Assembly (NCBI RefSeq): GCF_001644015.1
Contig: NZ_LUUI01000122.1
Coordinates: 1 to 52,506, forward strand
Direction of reading: 5' to 3'
Source: Methylomonas lenta
GTDB taxonomy: Bacteria; Pseudomonadota; Gammaproteobacteria; Methylococcales; Methylomonadaceae
Length of the DNA stretch: 52,506 bases
Part shown: positions 8,262 to 18,268 of the stretch, piece after piece
How positions within the stretch are numbered: the stretch's first letter is position 1
Layout of the letters: every line of letters starts with the position of its first letter
Translations under genes and position numbers: made by a program
The notes under the pieces: generated by a model
The model's database searches: none
Told to the model about the DNA's origin: nothing
Seen by the model: the letters and a program-made list of their open reading frames with translations, nothing else

Positions 8262-8768
8262 TTAATCAACAGCCGCTAAAGCAGCTAGCGCGCTGGCATA
8301 ATCCGGCTCATCGGCGATTTCGCTGACTAATTGGTTATAAATGACCTTGTCATTCTCATCAATGATGATGATGGCGCGCGCCGTCAATCCCGCCAGAATG
8401 CTATCTAAAAGTTCAACCCCATAGTCATGCGCAAAGCCGGAGCGGAAAGTTGACAGAGCCGTGATGTGTTTGATGCCTTCGATTTCGCAAAAGCGGGCTT
8501 GAGCGAAGGGCAGGTCGGCGGAGATGGTCAGCACCTCGGTATTATGCAGGTGGGCGGCTTTTTCGTTGAACTTTCGGGTGGAGGTAGCGCAGGTAGGTGT
8601 GTCCAAACTAGGCACGATATTCATCACTTTACGTTTACCGGCAAATGCACTTAAACCGACATCCTGCATTTTGCGGTTGGTCAGTTTGAAGTCGGGAGCG
8701 CTACTGCCGACTGCCGGTAGGTCGCCGATAGTGTTGATAGGTTTGCCTTGAAAGGTAATGGTTGCCAT
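8262..8768 (-). CDS. tpx: Thiol peroxidase (Tpx)
   Basis: A 168-residue atypical two-Cys peroxiredoxin that reduces hydrogen and alkyl peroxides, recycled by thioredoxin. The peroxidatic Cys60 sits in PSLDTPTCATS and the resolving Cys94 in ARFCEIEGI, the arrangement and spacing of Tpx. Length is exactly that of the family. A terminal ADEPDYASALAAL helix is also typical. The gene is followed by the structured repeat (7868-8241) and preceded by two arrays of 7-bp tandem repeats, so its promoter must lie in or just beside those arrays. Confidence 0.95.
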   Translation of the reverse strand: MATITFQGKPINTIGDLPAVGSSAPDFKLTNRKMQDVGLSAFAGKRKVMNIVPSLDTPTCATSTRKFNEKAAHLHNTEVLTISADLPFAQARFCEIEGIKHITALSTFRSGFAHDYGVELLDSILAGLTARAIIIIDENDKVIYNQLVSEIADEPDYASALAALAAVD

Positions 8769-8797
8769 AGTGATGCTCCTGAGTGAAGATGATTTTT

Positions 8798-8860
8798 AAG
8801 GCACAAGGCACAAGGCACAAGGCACAAGGCACAAGGCACAAGGCACAAGGCACAAGGCGA
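8798..8860. repeat. 7-bp tandem repeat array (AAGGCAC)
   Basis: Eight perfect head-to-tail copies of AAGGCAC (8798-8853), then one variant, AAGGCGA (8854-8860). The array lies 29 bases upstream of the tpx start codon, in its 5' region. Length variation by slipped-strand replication would be expected. Confidence 0.95.
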
Positions 8861-8900
8861 ATGGTTGGACAAATTTCCAGGCAAGCCGCTAAAATTTTTT

Positions 8901-8934
8901 CGCCTTTCGCCTTTCGCCTTTCGCCTTTCGCCTT
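8901..8934. repeat. 7-bp tandem repeat array (CGCCTTT)
   Basis: Four perfect copies of CGCCTTT and a partial fifth, ending next to the der stop codon. On the other strand the unit reads AAAGGCG, a close relative of the AAGGCAC/AAGGCGA unit at 8798-8860, so the two arrays face each other and can pair as a long imperfect stem. Confidence 0.92.
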
Positions 8935-8936
8935 AA

Positions 8937-10325
8937 TTACTTACGTTTAGTGAAATTGATCAAGCGTTTACGCTTCTTAATCTGTCGATCGCTAAGTTTG
9001 TTTTTTAGGCCATGGAATGGGTTTTCCGGCGATTTAAATATTAACCTGACCGGCGTGCCTTTCAGTTTTAACTGATCGCGAAAATAGTTCATCAAGTAAC
9101 GTTTGTATGCGACAGGCAAGGAATCGGTTTGCACGCCGTGAATCACAACCACGGGTGGATTGCGCCCACCTTGATGAGCATATTTCAGTTTGATACGGCG
9201 ACCACCGACTAACGGTGGTTGATGAGCGGCAAGGGCGTCGCTCAATATGCGGGTCAACACGGGTGTTGACATATCGGTCATCGCCGCATCGTATAAACTA
9301 TGTACCACGTCAAACAATTTACCAACACCACTACCGTGCAGTGCTGAAATGGGATGTTTTTCAGCAAATTCCAAAAATGTCAGCTTCATTTCGATCTGTT
9401 TTTTTACAAAGGCACGGTGTTCTGCATTCAGTCCGTCCCATTTGTTTAAACCGATAATCAATGCCCGACCGGCTTCTAAAACCAGGCCTAAAATATGCGC
9501 ATCCTGATCGGTGACGCCTTCCTGGGCATCGATCAGATAAATCACCACATGCGCTTTTTCGATCGATTGCAGGGATTTGATGATGCTGAATTTTTCTACC
9601 GTCAAGGATACACGGGAGCGGCGGCGCATGCCGGCAGTATCGATCAGGGTGAATTTTTGGCCGTTGCGTTCGAACGGGATATAAATACTGTCGCGAGTAG
9701 TGCCGGCTTCATCAAATACCACTACCCGTTCTTCACCTAGCAGGCGGTTGACCAGCGTAGATTTCCCCACATTGGGACGGCCGACGATAGCGATGGCGAT
9801 GCCTGGGTCTTGTTCTTCAAATTCGTCATCAACAGGCGGTATCAGATCGTCGATACGATCAAGTAATTCGTGCACATTACGGCCGTGGGAAGCTGCAATT
9901 GGCACTGGTTCGCCCAGCGCCAGACTGAAGAAATCGTGAGTCACCGTATTGCTATCGATGCCATCGACTTTGTTCACCACTAGCACTATCGGTTTGCCGA
10001 GTTTGCGCAACATATCGGCAATGGCTTCGTCAGAGGCGTTAATGCCGTCGCGGGCGTCGACCATGAAAAAGACCACATCGGCTTCCTGCAGGGCAATTTC
10101 GACTTGCTTCTTGGCGAAGACGTCGATGCCTTCTTGGTCGTCTGTTATGCCGCCAGTATCGACCACCAGGCAATCGCGTTCGCCTCGTTGGACGCGGCCG
10201 TATTGCCGGTCGCGGGTCAGGCCGGGATAGTCAGCAACCAAGGCTTCGCGGCTGCGGGTTAAATAATTGAATAGGGTGGATTTGCCGACATTGGGTCGGC
10301 CTACCAGGGCGATAACGGGTAACAT
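8937..10325 (-). CDS. der: Ribosome-associated GTPase Der (EngA)
   Basis: A 462-residue GTPase needed for 50S ribosomal subunit maturation. Two tandem G domains are evident, each with a [10 protein letters not shown]-loop (near residue 8 and near 182), DTAG/DTGG switch II and NKxD motifs (NKVDGI; NKWDGL). A C-terminal KH-like domain (from about 350) follows, with [17 protein letters not shown], ending in a basic tail ([16 protein letters not shown]). It forms the end of the hisS-yfgM-bamB-der leftward operon, three bases after the bamB stop. Confidence 0.97.
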   Translation of the reverse strand: MLPVIALVGRPNVGKSTLFNYLTRSREALVADYPGLTRDRQYGRVQRGERDCLVVDTGGITDDQEGIDVFAKKQVEIALQEADVVFFMVDARDGINASDEAIADMLRKLGKPIVLVVNKVDGIDSNTVTHDFFSLALGEPVPIAASHGRNVHELLDRIDDLIPPVDDEFEEQDPGIAIAIVGRPNVGKSTLVNRLLGEERVVVFDEAGTTRDSIYIPFERNGQKFTLIDTAGMRRRSRVSLTVEKFSIIKSLQSIEKAHVVIYLIDAQEGVTDQDAHILGLVLEAGRALIIGLNKWDGLNAEHRAFVKKQIEMKLTFLEFAEKHPISALHGSGVGKLFDVVHSLYDAAMTDMSTPVLTRILSDALAAHQPPLVGGRRIKLKYAHQGGRNPPVVVIHGVQTDSLPVAYKRYLMNYFRDQLKLKGTPVRLIFKSPENPFHGLKNKLSDRQIKKRKRLINFTKRK

Positions 10326-10328
10326 GGA

Positions 10329-11540
10329 TTATCGTGCTCTCAGGGCGGCTAGAGTGCCGTCTTTGGCGTAAATGTATACAGTGCCGTCGATGATGAGCGG
10401 TTTGGCTTCAATCGGCGAATCTGCGATTTGGATGCGACCGAGCTGCCTGCCGTCGCTGATAGATAGCCAATGCACATAACCTTCAAAGTCGCCGACGACA
10501 ACGTAATTGCCGTAAACCACGGCAGCCGTAAGTTGACGGTTGTGCAAATCTTTTTGTTTCCACAACGAGGCGCCGTTGCGTTGATCCAGTTGCGACACTT
10601 CGCTGTGGGTGTCGCTGATGTATAGGTAGCGAAAGTCGGCGCTGATGCCGGTATACGATGAAATGTCTTCGTTTCGCCAGATGACATCGCCGTCAATTTC
10701 AGATACTGATGAGGTGCCGCCTTGAAAACTGGAGACATATATTGCACCACGATTTTCTACTGGGTCCACATCCAGATCGACTAGTCGCTCCACTTCAGAG
10801 CGGCCGCTGGGGATGGCGATAGTGGATTCCCACAGGCTTTTTCCATCCTTCAGTTGTAAGGCCTGCAACTTGCCATTGGCAGAGCCGATGATAACGGTGC
10901 TTTCGATGACCAATGGTGCGCCGGCACCACGGATACTCAAGGCCGGTACACTGTTCTCGGCTATCCAAACCTGAGTGCCATCATCTTCGCGCAACGCAAT
11001 GACTTTGCCATCGGTGGTACGCACAATCACGATGCCATCAGCAATTACGGGAACTGCCTGTACTTCGCTAGGTACGGTAGTCAGCCATTTTTGTTCGCCG
11101 TTCGCGATGTCATAGGCAATGACTTCGCCAGACGTGCAGCCGATAATGAGTGCTCCACGTGCCAAGCTTGGTCCGGATGAAAAAGCGTATTCGTTGTCAG
11201 TTTCCCAGACCAGATCACCGTCAGTGGTATTGCGTGCCTGTAAGGTGCCATATCGGTCGGCTGCATAGATTCTGTCGCCTTGTACGGTTGGAATCAATTT
11301 CAGGTATTGCTTGTCAGCGCCGTTACCTACGGATGCTTTCCATACTTCTTCGATCTGCACTTCAGCTTGATATTCAGTCAGCACAGCCGGCGGATCGGAG
11401 CTGTCATCTTCACCAAAGATTGCGTCTGACAATCCCGAGATCATGTCGCGGCCGGCATCCAGACCAGCGCATCCGGTCAGTAAGGACAAACAGATCAGCA
11501 AAGGGATTAAGCTGCGAATTATTTTAGGCTCGGTGGTCAT
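10329..11540 (-). CDS. bamB: Outer membrane assembly lipoprotein BamB
   Basis: A 403-residue lipoprotein of the BAM complex, which inserts beta-barrel proteins into the outer membrane. The signal peptide ends in lipobox LTGC (Cys24). The rest is an eight-bladed beta-propeller of PQQ-like repeats, seen as recurring G-x-x-x-A-x-(D/N)-x-x-(D/N)-G-x-x-x-W motifs (for example ARNTTDGDLVWET, ALREDDGTQVWIA, ALQLKDGKSLWES, QLDQRNGASLWKQ). It sits between yfgM and der, the usual gammaproteobacterial order. Confidence 0.96.
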   Translation of the reverse strand: MTTEPKIIRSLIPLLICLSLLTGCAGLDAGRDMISGLSDAIFGEDDSSDPPAVLTEYQAEVQIEEVWKASVGNGADKQYLKLIPTVQGDRIYAADRYGTLQARNTTDGDLVWETDNEYAFSSGPSLARGALIIGCTSGEVIAYDIANGEQKWLTTVPSEVQAVPVIADGIVIVRTTDGKVIALREDDGTQVWIAENSVPALSIRGAGAPLVIESTVIIGSANGKLQALQLKDGKSLWESTIAIPSGRSEVERLVDLDVDPVENRGAIYVSSFQGGTSSVSEIDGDVIWRNEDISSYTGISADFRYLYISDTHSEVSQLDQRNGASLWKQKDLHNRQLTAAVVYGNYVVVGDFEGYVHWLSISDGRQLGRIQIADSPIEAKPLIIDGTVYIYAKDGTLAALRAR

Positions 11541-11554
11541 GGGGTAATCGGCTG

Positions 11555-12211
11555 CTATTGTTTAGTAGCTGCAGGATTAAACGCAGGCGCTGTGATGTCG
11601 TCCAGTTTGAACTGTGTCAGCGGAGTAGCCTGATTGGTTTTGATGGCATTTTGATAAGCATTGCGCGCTTCATCCAACCTATCCATAGCGACATATATGT
11701 CACCTTCCAGCTCGTCATAACTAGCAGCAAAGCCTTCAATTTTGGATGGGTCAACTTCGGCAATCAGTTTCAGGCCTTGTTCATATTCAGCATTGGCTAG
11801 TAACAATTGAATTAAACGTAGGCGGGCAACATTTTGCAACTCCTGACTGCCGGCATTGTGCACTTGTTGCTGCAAAATAGCTTTTGCAGCTTCTATGTCG
11901 CCTTGTTCCACTTTGCTTTTAGCTTTTGCGAGCGCAGCAAAATGCGCATAAGCCAATGAATTGTATTCAACTGACAACTGATCAGCCAGTTTATCAATCG
12001 TAGCGTAATCGTTTTTTGCCGAACTATCCAACAGTTGTTGATAAAGTTGCGATGCTTGGTTACGTTGTTCCAGTTGATGGTTTTGCCATACATTCCAGCC
12101 ACTCACCAGCACAATGGCTGTTATTACGCCGGCAATCAACGAGGTGTTGTTGGCTTCCCACCATTTTTTTAGCTGTTCGACTTGTTCTTCTTCAGTATCG
12201 TAAATTGCCAC
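11555..12211 (-). CDS. yfgM: YfgM family TPR protein, ancillary SecYEG subunit
   Basis: A 218-residue inner-membrane protein. A short cytoplasmic N-terminus (YDTEEEQVEQLKKWWEAN) matches the family signature. It is followed by one membrane span (about residues 24-43) and a periplasmic TPR-like helical domain. In E. coli YfgM associates with SecYEG and the chaperone PpiD in periplasmic folding traffic. It is flanked by hisS (12-base gap upstream) and bamB (14 bases downstream), as in E. coli. Confidence 0.9.
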   Translation of the reverse strand: MAIYDTEEEQVEQLKKWWEANNTSLIAGVITAIVLVSGWNVWQNHQLEQRNQASQLYQQLLDSSAKNDYATIDKLADQLSVEYNSLAYAHFAALAKAKSKVEQGDIEAAKAILQQQVHNAGSQELQNVARLRLIQLLLANAEYEQGLKLIAEVDPSKIEGFAASYDELEGDIYVAMDRLDEARNAYQNAIKTNQATPLTQFKLDDITAPAFNPAATKQ

Positions 12212-12223
12212 GGTATTTCTCGG

Positions 12224-13531
12224 TTAGTTTTTATGTAAAAGAGGTTTGTTAGCATGCCATTGCTTAAGGTAATCCAGCAATGCGCTGTGCTTCAGGTTGG
12301 TTTGTTCCTGTTCAATGCGTAACGATTTTAAAGCCACTTCACCGCGTTGGGCTTCATCATCACCAATGATAATCGCAAAAGCAGCGCCGGACTTGTCTGC
12401 TTTTTTAAATTGGCTTTTAAAGCTGCCGCCACCACAATTGAGTTGAAGTTTCAGGCCGGCAATTGCATCACGCAGTTGTTCGCTCAAAAGCAGGCCGGCT
12501 TTTTCGGCTTCCGCACCGACACGAATTATATAGATATCTACATTAGGTTCTACGACAACGTTTTCCAGTTGTTCAACTAAAGCTAATATACGCTCCATGC
12601 CCATGGCAAAGCCTATGGCATGGTTGGGTTTGCCGCCCAGTTGTTCAATTAGACCATCATAACGACCGCCAGCACATATTGTGCCCTGAGCGCCCAGTTC
12701 GTCAGTCACCCATTCGAAAACGGTCTTGCCGTAATAATCCAAGCCGCGTACCAAGCGAGTGTTCAGTTGATAACTGACGCCCAAATCATCCAACATGATT
12801 TTCAAGCTGTTGAAGTGTTGCAGGCTGTCTTCGCCCAGATGCTCTAATAATACTGGAGCTTCGCGTAACATCAATTGCATGCTGGGATTTTTGCTGTCCA
12901 GAATACGCAAAGGATTGGTTTCCAGGCGGCGTAAACTATCTTCATCCAGAACGTCGATATGATGTTTAAAGTATTCGACCAAAGTATCGCGATAAGCGCT
13001 ACGTTCATCGGTGGTGCCTAGGGAGTTTAATTGCAGTTCGACTTTGTCACGAATACCGAGTTGTTTCCATAATCGGTCGGTTAACAAGATGACTTCTGCA
13101 TCAATGTCTGGACCTGGCATGCCATAGGTTTCGACGCCCAGTTGATAAAACTGCCGATAACGGCCTTTTTGTGGGCGTTCGTGGCGAAACATGGGGCCGT
13201 AATACCATAAGCGATGGCTTTGATTATGCAGTAAACCGTGTTCCAGACAAGCACGTAAACAGCCGGCAGTACCCTCCGGGCGCAAGGTGAGGGAATCACC
13301 GTTTCTATCTTCAAACGTGTACATTTCTTTTTCGACGATATCGGTAACTTCACCGATAGAGCGTTTGAATAGCTCGGTTTTCTCCACGATAGGCAAACGG
13401 ATTTCCTGGTAGCCGTATGCGGCCAAGACTTGTCTGGTATGGTGTTCCAGCCATTGCCAATAGGGGGATTGTTCGGGCAGAACGTCGTGCATTCCGCGGA
13501 TGGCCTGAATAGCCTGTTGTTGTTTTGCCAT
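12224..13531 (-). CDS. hisS: Histidyl-tRNA synthetase
   Basis: A 435-residue class II aminoacyl-tRNA synthetase charging tRNA-His. Motif 1 lies in the N-terminal [15 protein letters not shown] region. Motif 2 includes [12 protein letters not shown] and [14 protein letters not shown]. The histidine-specific signature is [15 protein letters not shown], and motif 3 includes GGRYDGL and GFAMGMERI. The anticodon-binding domain is C-terminal (about 330-420). Length is normal. It lies downstream of pilW and upstream of yfgM in one leftward operon. Confidence 0.97.
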   Translation of the reverse strand: MAKQQQAIQAIRGMHDVLPEQSPYWQWLEHHTRQVLAAYGYQEIRLPIVEKTELFKRSIGEVTDIVEKEMYTFEDRNGDSLTLRPEGTAGCLRACLEHGLLHNQSHRLWYYGPMFRHERPQKGRYRQFYQLGVETYGMPGPDIDAEVILLTDRLWKQLGIRDKVELQLNSLGTTDERSAYRDTLVEYFKHHIDVLDEDSLRRLETNPLRILDSKNPSMQLMLREAPVLLEHLGEDSLQHFNSLKIMLDDLGVSYQLNTRLVRGLDYYGKTVFEWVTDELGAQGTICAGGRYDGLIEQLGGKPNHAIGFAMGMERILALVEQLENVVVEPNVDIYIIRVGAEAEKAGLLLSEQLRDAIAGLKLQLNCGGGSFKSQFKKADKSGAAFAIIIGDDEAQRGEVALKSLRIEQEQTNLKHSALLDYLKQWHANKPLLHKN

Positions 13532-13552
13532 GTGTATTTTTTGTTACTGGAT

Positions 13553-14314
13553 TTATTTACTGATCGCGGTTTTGGCTTCTTGTGCCTGTTTGGAAGTCGG
13601 AAAAGCGGTCATTAATTGTTCTTTATAATTTTCAGCAGCTGAGCGGTTACCCAAAGCCCGTTCGGTTTGAAAACCAAGCCAGAGAGATTCCGGAGTATGC
13701 TTAGCCGCCGCTTGATAGCGTTCCAAAAATGCCCGTGCCGACATATATTGTTGCTTGTTATAACTAATTTTCAGCATTTCCAGCAGTGCGGGGGCGTATG
13801 CCGGATTGATTTGCAAGGCGCGTCGAAAATATTCCTCGCCTTGCACGGCATCATTTTGTTGTATGTAACAAATACCTATATTACTCAGTTCCAGCCATGT
13901 CCGATTGTTCATGGGGTCGTCGAGCGATTCTTGCATCAACAACATGCCTTTTTCATATTGGCCGCGTTCGCATAAAAAACGACCGTAGTTGTTTTTGATG
14001 TAGTAGCTGGTATTGTCTTTATTAATGGCTGATTGATAAAACTCTTCTGCTTTCTCGTATTCCTTGATGCGTTCGTAAAACACACCCAAGGCATTCAAAA
14101 TTTCTGGGTTTCTGGGTTCAAGGTTATAGGCGGTGTCCAGTTTTTCTTGCGCTACCTCCAGCATGCCCATGTCCAGATATCGCACACCCATTTGTAAATT
14201 CAGCTTGGCTTCTTCGCTGTTGCTCATGCTGTTGGCTGGCATCAGGCCGCATGCACAAGTAGTTGCGCAAACGGCGATGAAAACAACGTATCGCAGTGTC
14301 GGCTTAAACGACAT
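13553..14314 (-). CDS. pilW: Type IV pilus biogenesis protein PilW/PilF
   Basis: A protein of about 253 residues that in related bacteria is the outer-membrane pilotin for the PilQ secretin. It has an N-terminal hydrophobic signal segment with Cys residues ([10 protein letters not shown]). The body is four or more TPR repeats, for example [36 protein letters not shown] and [16 protein letters not shown] chose the ATG at 14314 (AAGG upstream) over the one at 14332. From 14314 it overlaps the end of rlmN by 11 bases. The order rlmN-pilW-hisS is standard in gammaproteobacteria. No other pilus gene is in the window. Confidence 0.88.
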   Translation of the reverse strand: MSFKPTLRYVVFIAVCATTCACGLMPANSMSNSEEAKLNLQMGVRYLDMGMLEVAQEKLDTAYNLEPRNPEILNALGVFYERIKEYEKAEEFYQSAINKDNTSYYIKNNYGRFLCERGQYEKGMLLMQESLDDPMNNRTWLELSNIGICYIQQNDAVQGEEYFRRALQINPAYAPALLEMLKISYNKQQYMSARAFLERYQAAAKHTPESLWLGFQTERALGNRSAAENYKEQLMTAFPTSKQAQEAKTAISK

Positions 14315-15419
14315 TAGAGGCAGCCTTCGCATTTTGCAATTTTAGGTGTCTACGGCTCTTGTCTTGCACTTTTCCAACTAATTGTCCGCAGGCGGCATCA
14401 ATATCTTCGCCACGGGTTTTGCGTATGGTAGTGACTATGCCGGCGTTATGTAGCACATCACGGAATTTCAAAATGACGTTGCTTTCAGAGCAGCGATACG
14501 ATGACTGCGGGAACGGATTAAACGGAATCAGGTTAACCTTGGATGGTACGTTCTTTAGCAGTTTTGCCAAGGTTCTGGCATCATTTAGGCTGTCATTGAT
14601 GCCATCCAGCATCACATATTCAAATGTGATGTGTTTGCGCGGACCGTCTTTGGCGTAAGCGCGGCAGGCTTCCATTAACTCAGCCAATGGATATTTGATG
14701 TTGATGGGGACCAATTGGTCGCGCAGTGCGTCATTGGGTGCGTGCAGAGATACTGCCATGCTGACGTCACAGACTTCATTCAGACGGTTCATGGCCGGCA
14801 CTACGCCAGAGGTGCTGATGGTGACCCTGCGTTTGGATAAACCATAAGCGAAATCGTCCATCATCAAGTTCATGGCTGCGACGACGTTATCAAAATTCAG
14901 TAAAGGTTCGCCCATGCCCATCATGACCACATTGGTTATGCGGCGCTCGGGACCAACCCGTTGCTGCGCCAGATAAAGCTGGCCGATAACTTCGGCTGTG
15001 GACAAGTTGCGATTAAAGCCTTGTTGGGCAGTCGAGCAAAAGCTGCATGCCAGGGCGCAGCCTACTTGAGACGAAATACACAAGGTGGCGCGACGTTCTT
15101 CTGGGATGAAAACCGTTTCTATCCGGTTGCCGCAATGGGTTTGCATGACCCATTTGCAGGTGCCATCCGAGGCCAATTGTTCGGTTACGATTTCCGGGGT
15201 TTGGATCTGGCAGTTTTCTTTCAAATAACTGCGCAACGATTTGCTCAGGTTGGTCATTTCGTCAAATTCGACGACGCCTTCCTGATAAATCCATTTCAGC
15301 AATTGAGTGGCGCGAAAGGGTTTTTCGCCAAGACCGACAAAAAAGGCTTGTAGGCCTTTTCTGTCGAAATCCAGCAGATTAATCAGCGCCGGCTTAACGG
15401 ATGCGGTCGCAGAGTTCAT
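14304..15419 (-). CDS. rlmN: 23S rRNA/tRNA A2503/A37 C2-methyltransferase RlmN
   Basis: A radical-SAM methyltransferase of about 371 residues that methylates C2 of A2503 in 23S rRNA and A37 in some tRNAs. The Cys cluster CALACSFC (CxxxCxxC) binds the 4Fe-4S/SAM centre. [13 protein letters not shown] and VSLHAPND are RlmN signatures, and the C-terminal Cys in [11 protein letters not shown] is the catalytic one. The frame stays open to 15554, but the upstream part runs through ndk in another frame. Starting at 15419 gives the normal N-terminus ([18 protein letters not shown]) and a 26-base overlap with ndk. Confidence 0.95.
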   Translation of the reverse strand: MNSATASVKPALINLLDFDRKGLQAFFVGLGEKPFRATQLLKWIYQEGVVEFDEMTNLSKSLRSYLKENCQIQTPEIVTEQLASDGTCKWVMQTHCGNRIETVFIPEERRATLCISSQVGCALACSFCSTAQQGFNRNLSTAEVIGQLYLAQQRVGPERRITNVVMMGMGEPLLNFDNVVAAMNLMMDDFAYGLSKRRVTISTSGVVPAMNRLNEVCDVSMAVSLHAPNDALRDQLVPINIKYPLAELMEACRAYAKDGPRKHITFEYVMLDGINDSLNDARTLAKLLKNVPSKVNLIPFNPFPQSSYRCSESNVILKFRDVLHNAGIVTTIRKTRGEDIDAACGQLVGKVQDKSRRHLKLQNAKAASNVV

Positions 15420-15825
15420 CGGCAGAGAAGAAGTAAGCGATTTCTTTTGCAGCGGATTCAGCTGCATCGGAACCGTGCACAGCATTTTCGTCGATGCTGA
15501 CAGCGAAGTCTGCGCGGATGGTGCCGGCTGCGGCTTCTTTAGGATTGGTAGCACCCATCAGGTCGCGGTTTTTCATGACAGCGTTCTCGCCTTCCAATAC
15601 TTGAGCAACGATAGGGCCAGAAGTCATGAACTTAACTAGGTCATTGAAGAAAGGGCGTTCTTTATGTTCTGCGTAGAAGCCTTCGGCTTGTTCTTTGCTT
15701 AATTGCATCATTTTTGATGCGACCACGCGCAAACCATTTTTTTCAAAGCGGCTGACAATTTCTCCAATCACATTTTTAGCGACTGCATCGGGCTTAATGA
15801 TAGAGAAAGTACGTTCAATTGCCAT
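15394..15825 (-). CDS. ndk: Nucleoside diphosphate kinase
   Basis: A 143-residue enzyme of normal family length that balances NTP pools by phosphate transfer. It starts [17 protein letters not shown]. The catalytic His lies in [12 protein letters not shown], and [12 protein letters not shown] is the family nucleotide-site signature. It is encoded immediately upstream of rlmN, a common gammaproteobacterial pairing. A Shine-Dalgarno-like TTGGAG lies before the ATG. The unusual feature is its other neighbour: secD ends 53 bases upstream where secF would be expected. Confidence 0.97.
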   Translation of the reverse strand: MAIERTFSIIKPDAVAKNVIGEIVSRFEKNGLRVVASKMMQLSKEQAEGFYAEHKERPFFNDLVKFMTSGPIVAQVLEGENAVMKNRDLMGATNPKEAAAGTIRADFAVSIDENAVHGSDAAESAAKEIAYFFSADELCDRIR

Positions 15826-15878
15826 TTTTAAACTCCAAGGGTAAGGTTAATGATAAAAAACTGTTAATTATATGGGGT

Positions 15879-17726
15879 CTAGATTGAAATCTTTTCCAAG
15901 CGATGGTCGCCACCGTAAATCCAGTTGACCAGCATGCGGGTGCCGGTAATGGCCGTGAACATCGAGGTCAAAATGCCTAAAGACAACACGACCGCAAACC
16001 CTTTTACAGGGCCTGTGCCGAAACCGAATAGCAACAGAGCCACTAACAAGGTGGTGACATTAGAATCTAAAATAGTAGCAAAGGCTTTTTCGTAACCCAC
16101 GTAAATACTGGCTTGCGGGCTATTGCCATTGCGTAGTTCTTCACGGATACGTTCGTTGATCAGTACGTTGGCATCCACCGCCATGCCCATGGTCAGGACG
16201 ATACCGGCCATACCTGGAAGCGTTAGCGTGGCTTGCAATAACGACAGAATGGCGGTCAACAGTACCACATTGAAAATCAAGGCAAAGTTGGCGATCAAGC
16301 CAAATGCGCGGTAGTAAATCAGCATAAACACCACCACCAGTAGGAAGCCGATGTTAATTGAGGTCATGCCTTGGTCGATGTTTTCTTGTCCCAGGCTAGG
16401 GCCGACCGTGCGTTCTTCGACGATTTCAACCGGAGCGGCTAGCGCACCTGCTCTTAACAATAAGGCCAGGGTGCGGGCTTCTTGTGGACTGTCTAGGCCG
16501 GTGGTTTGGAAGCGTTTGCTGAATGAATCGCGAATAGTGGCGACACTGATGACTTTTTCAATTTTTTCCTTATGTTGAACTTTTTTGCCGTCGACGATTT
16601 GAGTATCCGATTTATATTCGATGAATACAACTGCCATCGGTTTGCCAATATTATCTTGGGTAAATTTACCCATTTTTTTCGCACCGATACCGTCCAATGT
16701 GATGAAAACGGCAGCTTGACCATCTTGATCCAGGCCGGAAGAGGCATCGGTAATCTGGTCGCCGGTCACAATCACGGAGCGTTTCAGCAAAACTGGCGCG
16801 CCGTTTTTATCCTTGTACAAGCGACTGCCGACGGGAACATGGCCTTCGACGGCGGTTTTGACGTCGTGTTCGACATCGACTGAGCGGTATTCCAGTGTGG
16901 CGGTTGTGCCCAGTAATTCTTTGGCGCGTGCTGTGTCCTGTACGCCGGGTAATTGCACCACGATGCGGCTGCTACCTTGTTGTTGGATGATAGGCTCAGC
17001 TACACCCAGTTCATTGACTCGATTACGCAATGTGGTGATGTTTTGATCCAGTGCGGCTTTTTTAATGGCAATGATTTCACGTTCCGGCATTGTCAATAAA
17101 AATTCATTCGGGCCGTTTTCAGTCAAATCCAGATTATGAAAATCTTTGTCCAGCACTTGGGCAGCGATTACCCGGTTTTCTTCATCAGTTAGAACAACTT
17201 TTATACCATCGGATTCTTTGCTGACCGATTGATAGCGGACTTTAGCATCTCTAAAGGCGCTACGGATATCGTTGATATATCGCTCATCAGCTTGTTTCAA
17301 AGCGGTGTCCATATCGACTTCCAGCAGAAAATGAACCCCACCACGTAAATCCAGGCCAAGGTACATGGGTTCCGCGCCGAGCGCTCTGAGCCAATCAGGG
17401 GTTGCGGGTGCTAGATTAAGGGCTACGGTAGCTTGGCCGGACATTTTGTTTCTAAGCATGTCGGCAGCTTTCATTTGCTCGTCGGTATTTTGGAAGCGCG
17501 CCAGAACTTTACCGTCTTTGAATTCAAATGACTTTAATTCAAAGCCAGCATCTTTAAGGCTGCTAGCCACTTCATCAGCCTGGTTTTGCTGCAACGGTGT
17601 TGCGTTGCTGGAAGCAAGCTGTACCGCAGGATCGTTACCAAAAAGATTTGGTAGGGAATAAAGAATGGCGAAAACCAGAACGGTCAGGACCAGAATGTTT
17701 TTCCAAAGTGGGAAATGATTTTGCAT
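15879..17726 (-). CDS. secD: Protein translocase subunit SecD
   Basis: A 615-residue inner-membrane RND-family subunit that uses the proton gradient to aid late steps of Sec export. It has TM1 near residues 9-28, a large periplasmic domain including LGLDLRGGVHFLLEVD (about 122-137), and five C-terminal spans. The hallmark segments GMAVDANVLINERIREELR and GPVKGFAVVLSLGI are present. Length agrees with E. coli SecD. It follows yajC as usual, but the next downstream gene is ndk, so the partner secF is not adjacent. Confidence 0.96.
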   Translation of the reverse strand: MQNHFPLWKNILVLTVLVFAILYSLPNLFGNDPAVQLASSNATPLQQNQADEVASSLKDAGFELKSFEFKDGKVLARFQNTDEQMKAADMLRNKMSGQATVALNLAPATPDWLRALGAEPMYLGLDLRGGVHFLLEVDMDTALKQADERYINDIRSAFRDAKVRYQSVSKESDGIKVVLTDEENRVIAAQVLDKDFHNLDLTENGPNEFLLTMPEREIIAIKKAALDQNITTLRNRVNELGVAEPIIQQQGSSRIVVQLPGVQDTARAKELLGTTATLEYRSVDVEHDVKTAVEGHVPVGSRLYKDKNGAPVLLKRSVIVTGDQITDASSGLDQDGQAAVFITLDGIGAKKMGKFTQDNIGKPMAVVFIEYKSDTQIVDGKKVQHKEKIEKVISVATIRDSFSKRFQTTGLDSPQEARTLALLLRAGALAAPVEIVEERTVGPSLGQENIDQGMTSINIGFLLVVVFMLIYYRAFGLIANFALIFNVVLLTAILSLLQATLTLPGMAGIVLTMGMAVDANVLINERIREELRNGNSPQASIYVGYEKAFATILDSNVTTLLVALLLFGFGTGPVKGFAVVLSLGILTSMFTAITGTRMLVNWIYGGDHRLEKISI

Positions 17727-17801
17727 AGTTATTCCGTTAAAAGCAGGGACAGCTGTGCCGCTACCAAAGATCGGGGATTGATGAGTATGTGGAAATAAAA
17801 C

Positions 17802-18149
17802 TTAAACCGAAGATTTTTTGTTCAAGGTTTTATAAGTGCCTTTGGGCATCATGTTGGCAATGGCATGGCGCTGTACTTGGATAAAATAGTTGTCGGCGAC
17901 TTCCAGTTTGACGAAATTGTCATCCAGTTCTGCGACTTTGCCCAAAATACCACCGGTGGTAACCACTTCCGAGCCTTTATTCAATGCAGCCAACATTTGT
18001 TTTTGTTCTTTGTTGCGTTTGGATTGCGGGCGAATGAACAGAAAATAAAAAAACACTAAAATACCTAAAGGAAACAGCATACCTTCAAAACCGGGTTGAC
18101 TGGCTGCTGGTGCGGCTTGGGCCATGGCATCAGATATAAAAAAGCTCAT
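17802..18149 (-). CDS. yajC: Preprotein translocase subunit YajC
   Basis: A 115-residue single-span membrane protein of the SecDF-YajC complex. It has a short N-terminus rich in Ala, one hydrophobic span (MLFPLGILVFFYFLFIRPQ, the family signature ending FFIRPQxKR), then GSEVVTTGGILGKVAELDD and a beta-rich soluble tail. It lies 75 bases upstream of secD. tgt and queA, which often precede yajC, are absent here; psd lies upstream instead. Confidence 0.95.
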   Translation of the reverse strand: MSFFISDAMAQAAPAASQPGFEGMLFPLGILVFFYFLFIRPQSKRNKEQKQMLAALNKGSEVVTTGGILGKVAELDDNFVKLEVADNYFIQVQRHAIANMMPKGTYKTLNKKSSV

Positions 18150-18268
18150 TGTTATCCTCTTAAAATTATAATTGTCGTATTGTAATTGATATCTGGCATC
18201 TGACCAGAAAGTTCGGCATTATGCCACACTCGTGTCGGTTATCACATTTCTGGGTTGTTTTCAGGTTG

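Noticed and set aside
8798-8934. Possible CRISPR array
   Set aside because: The units are 7 bp with no spacers; simple tandem repeats.
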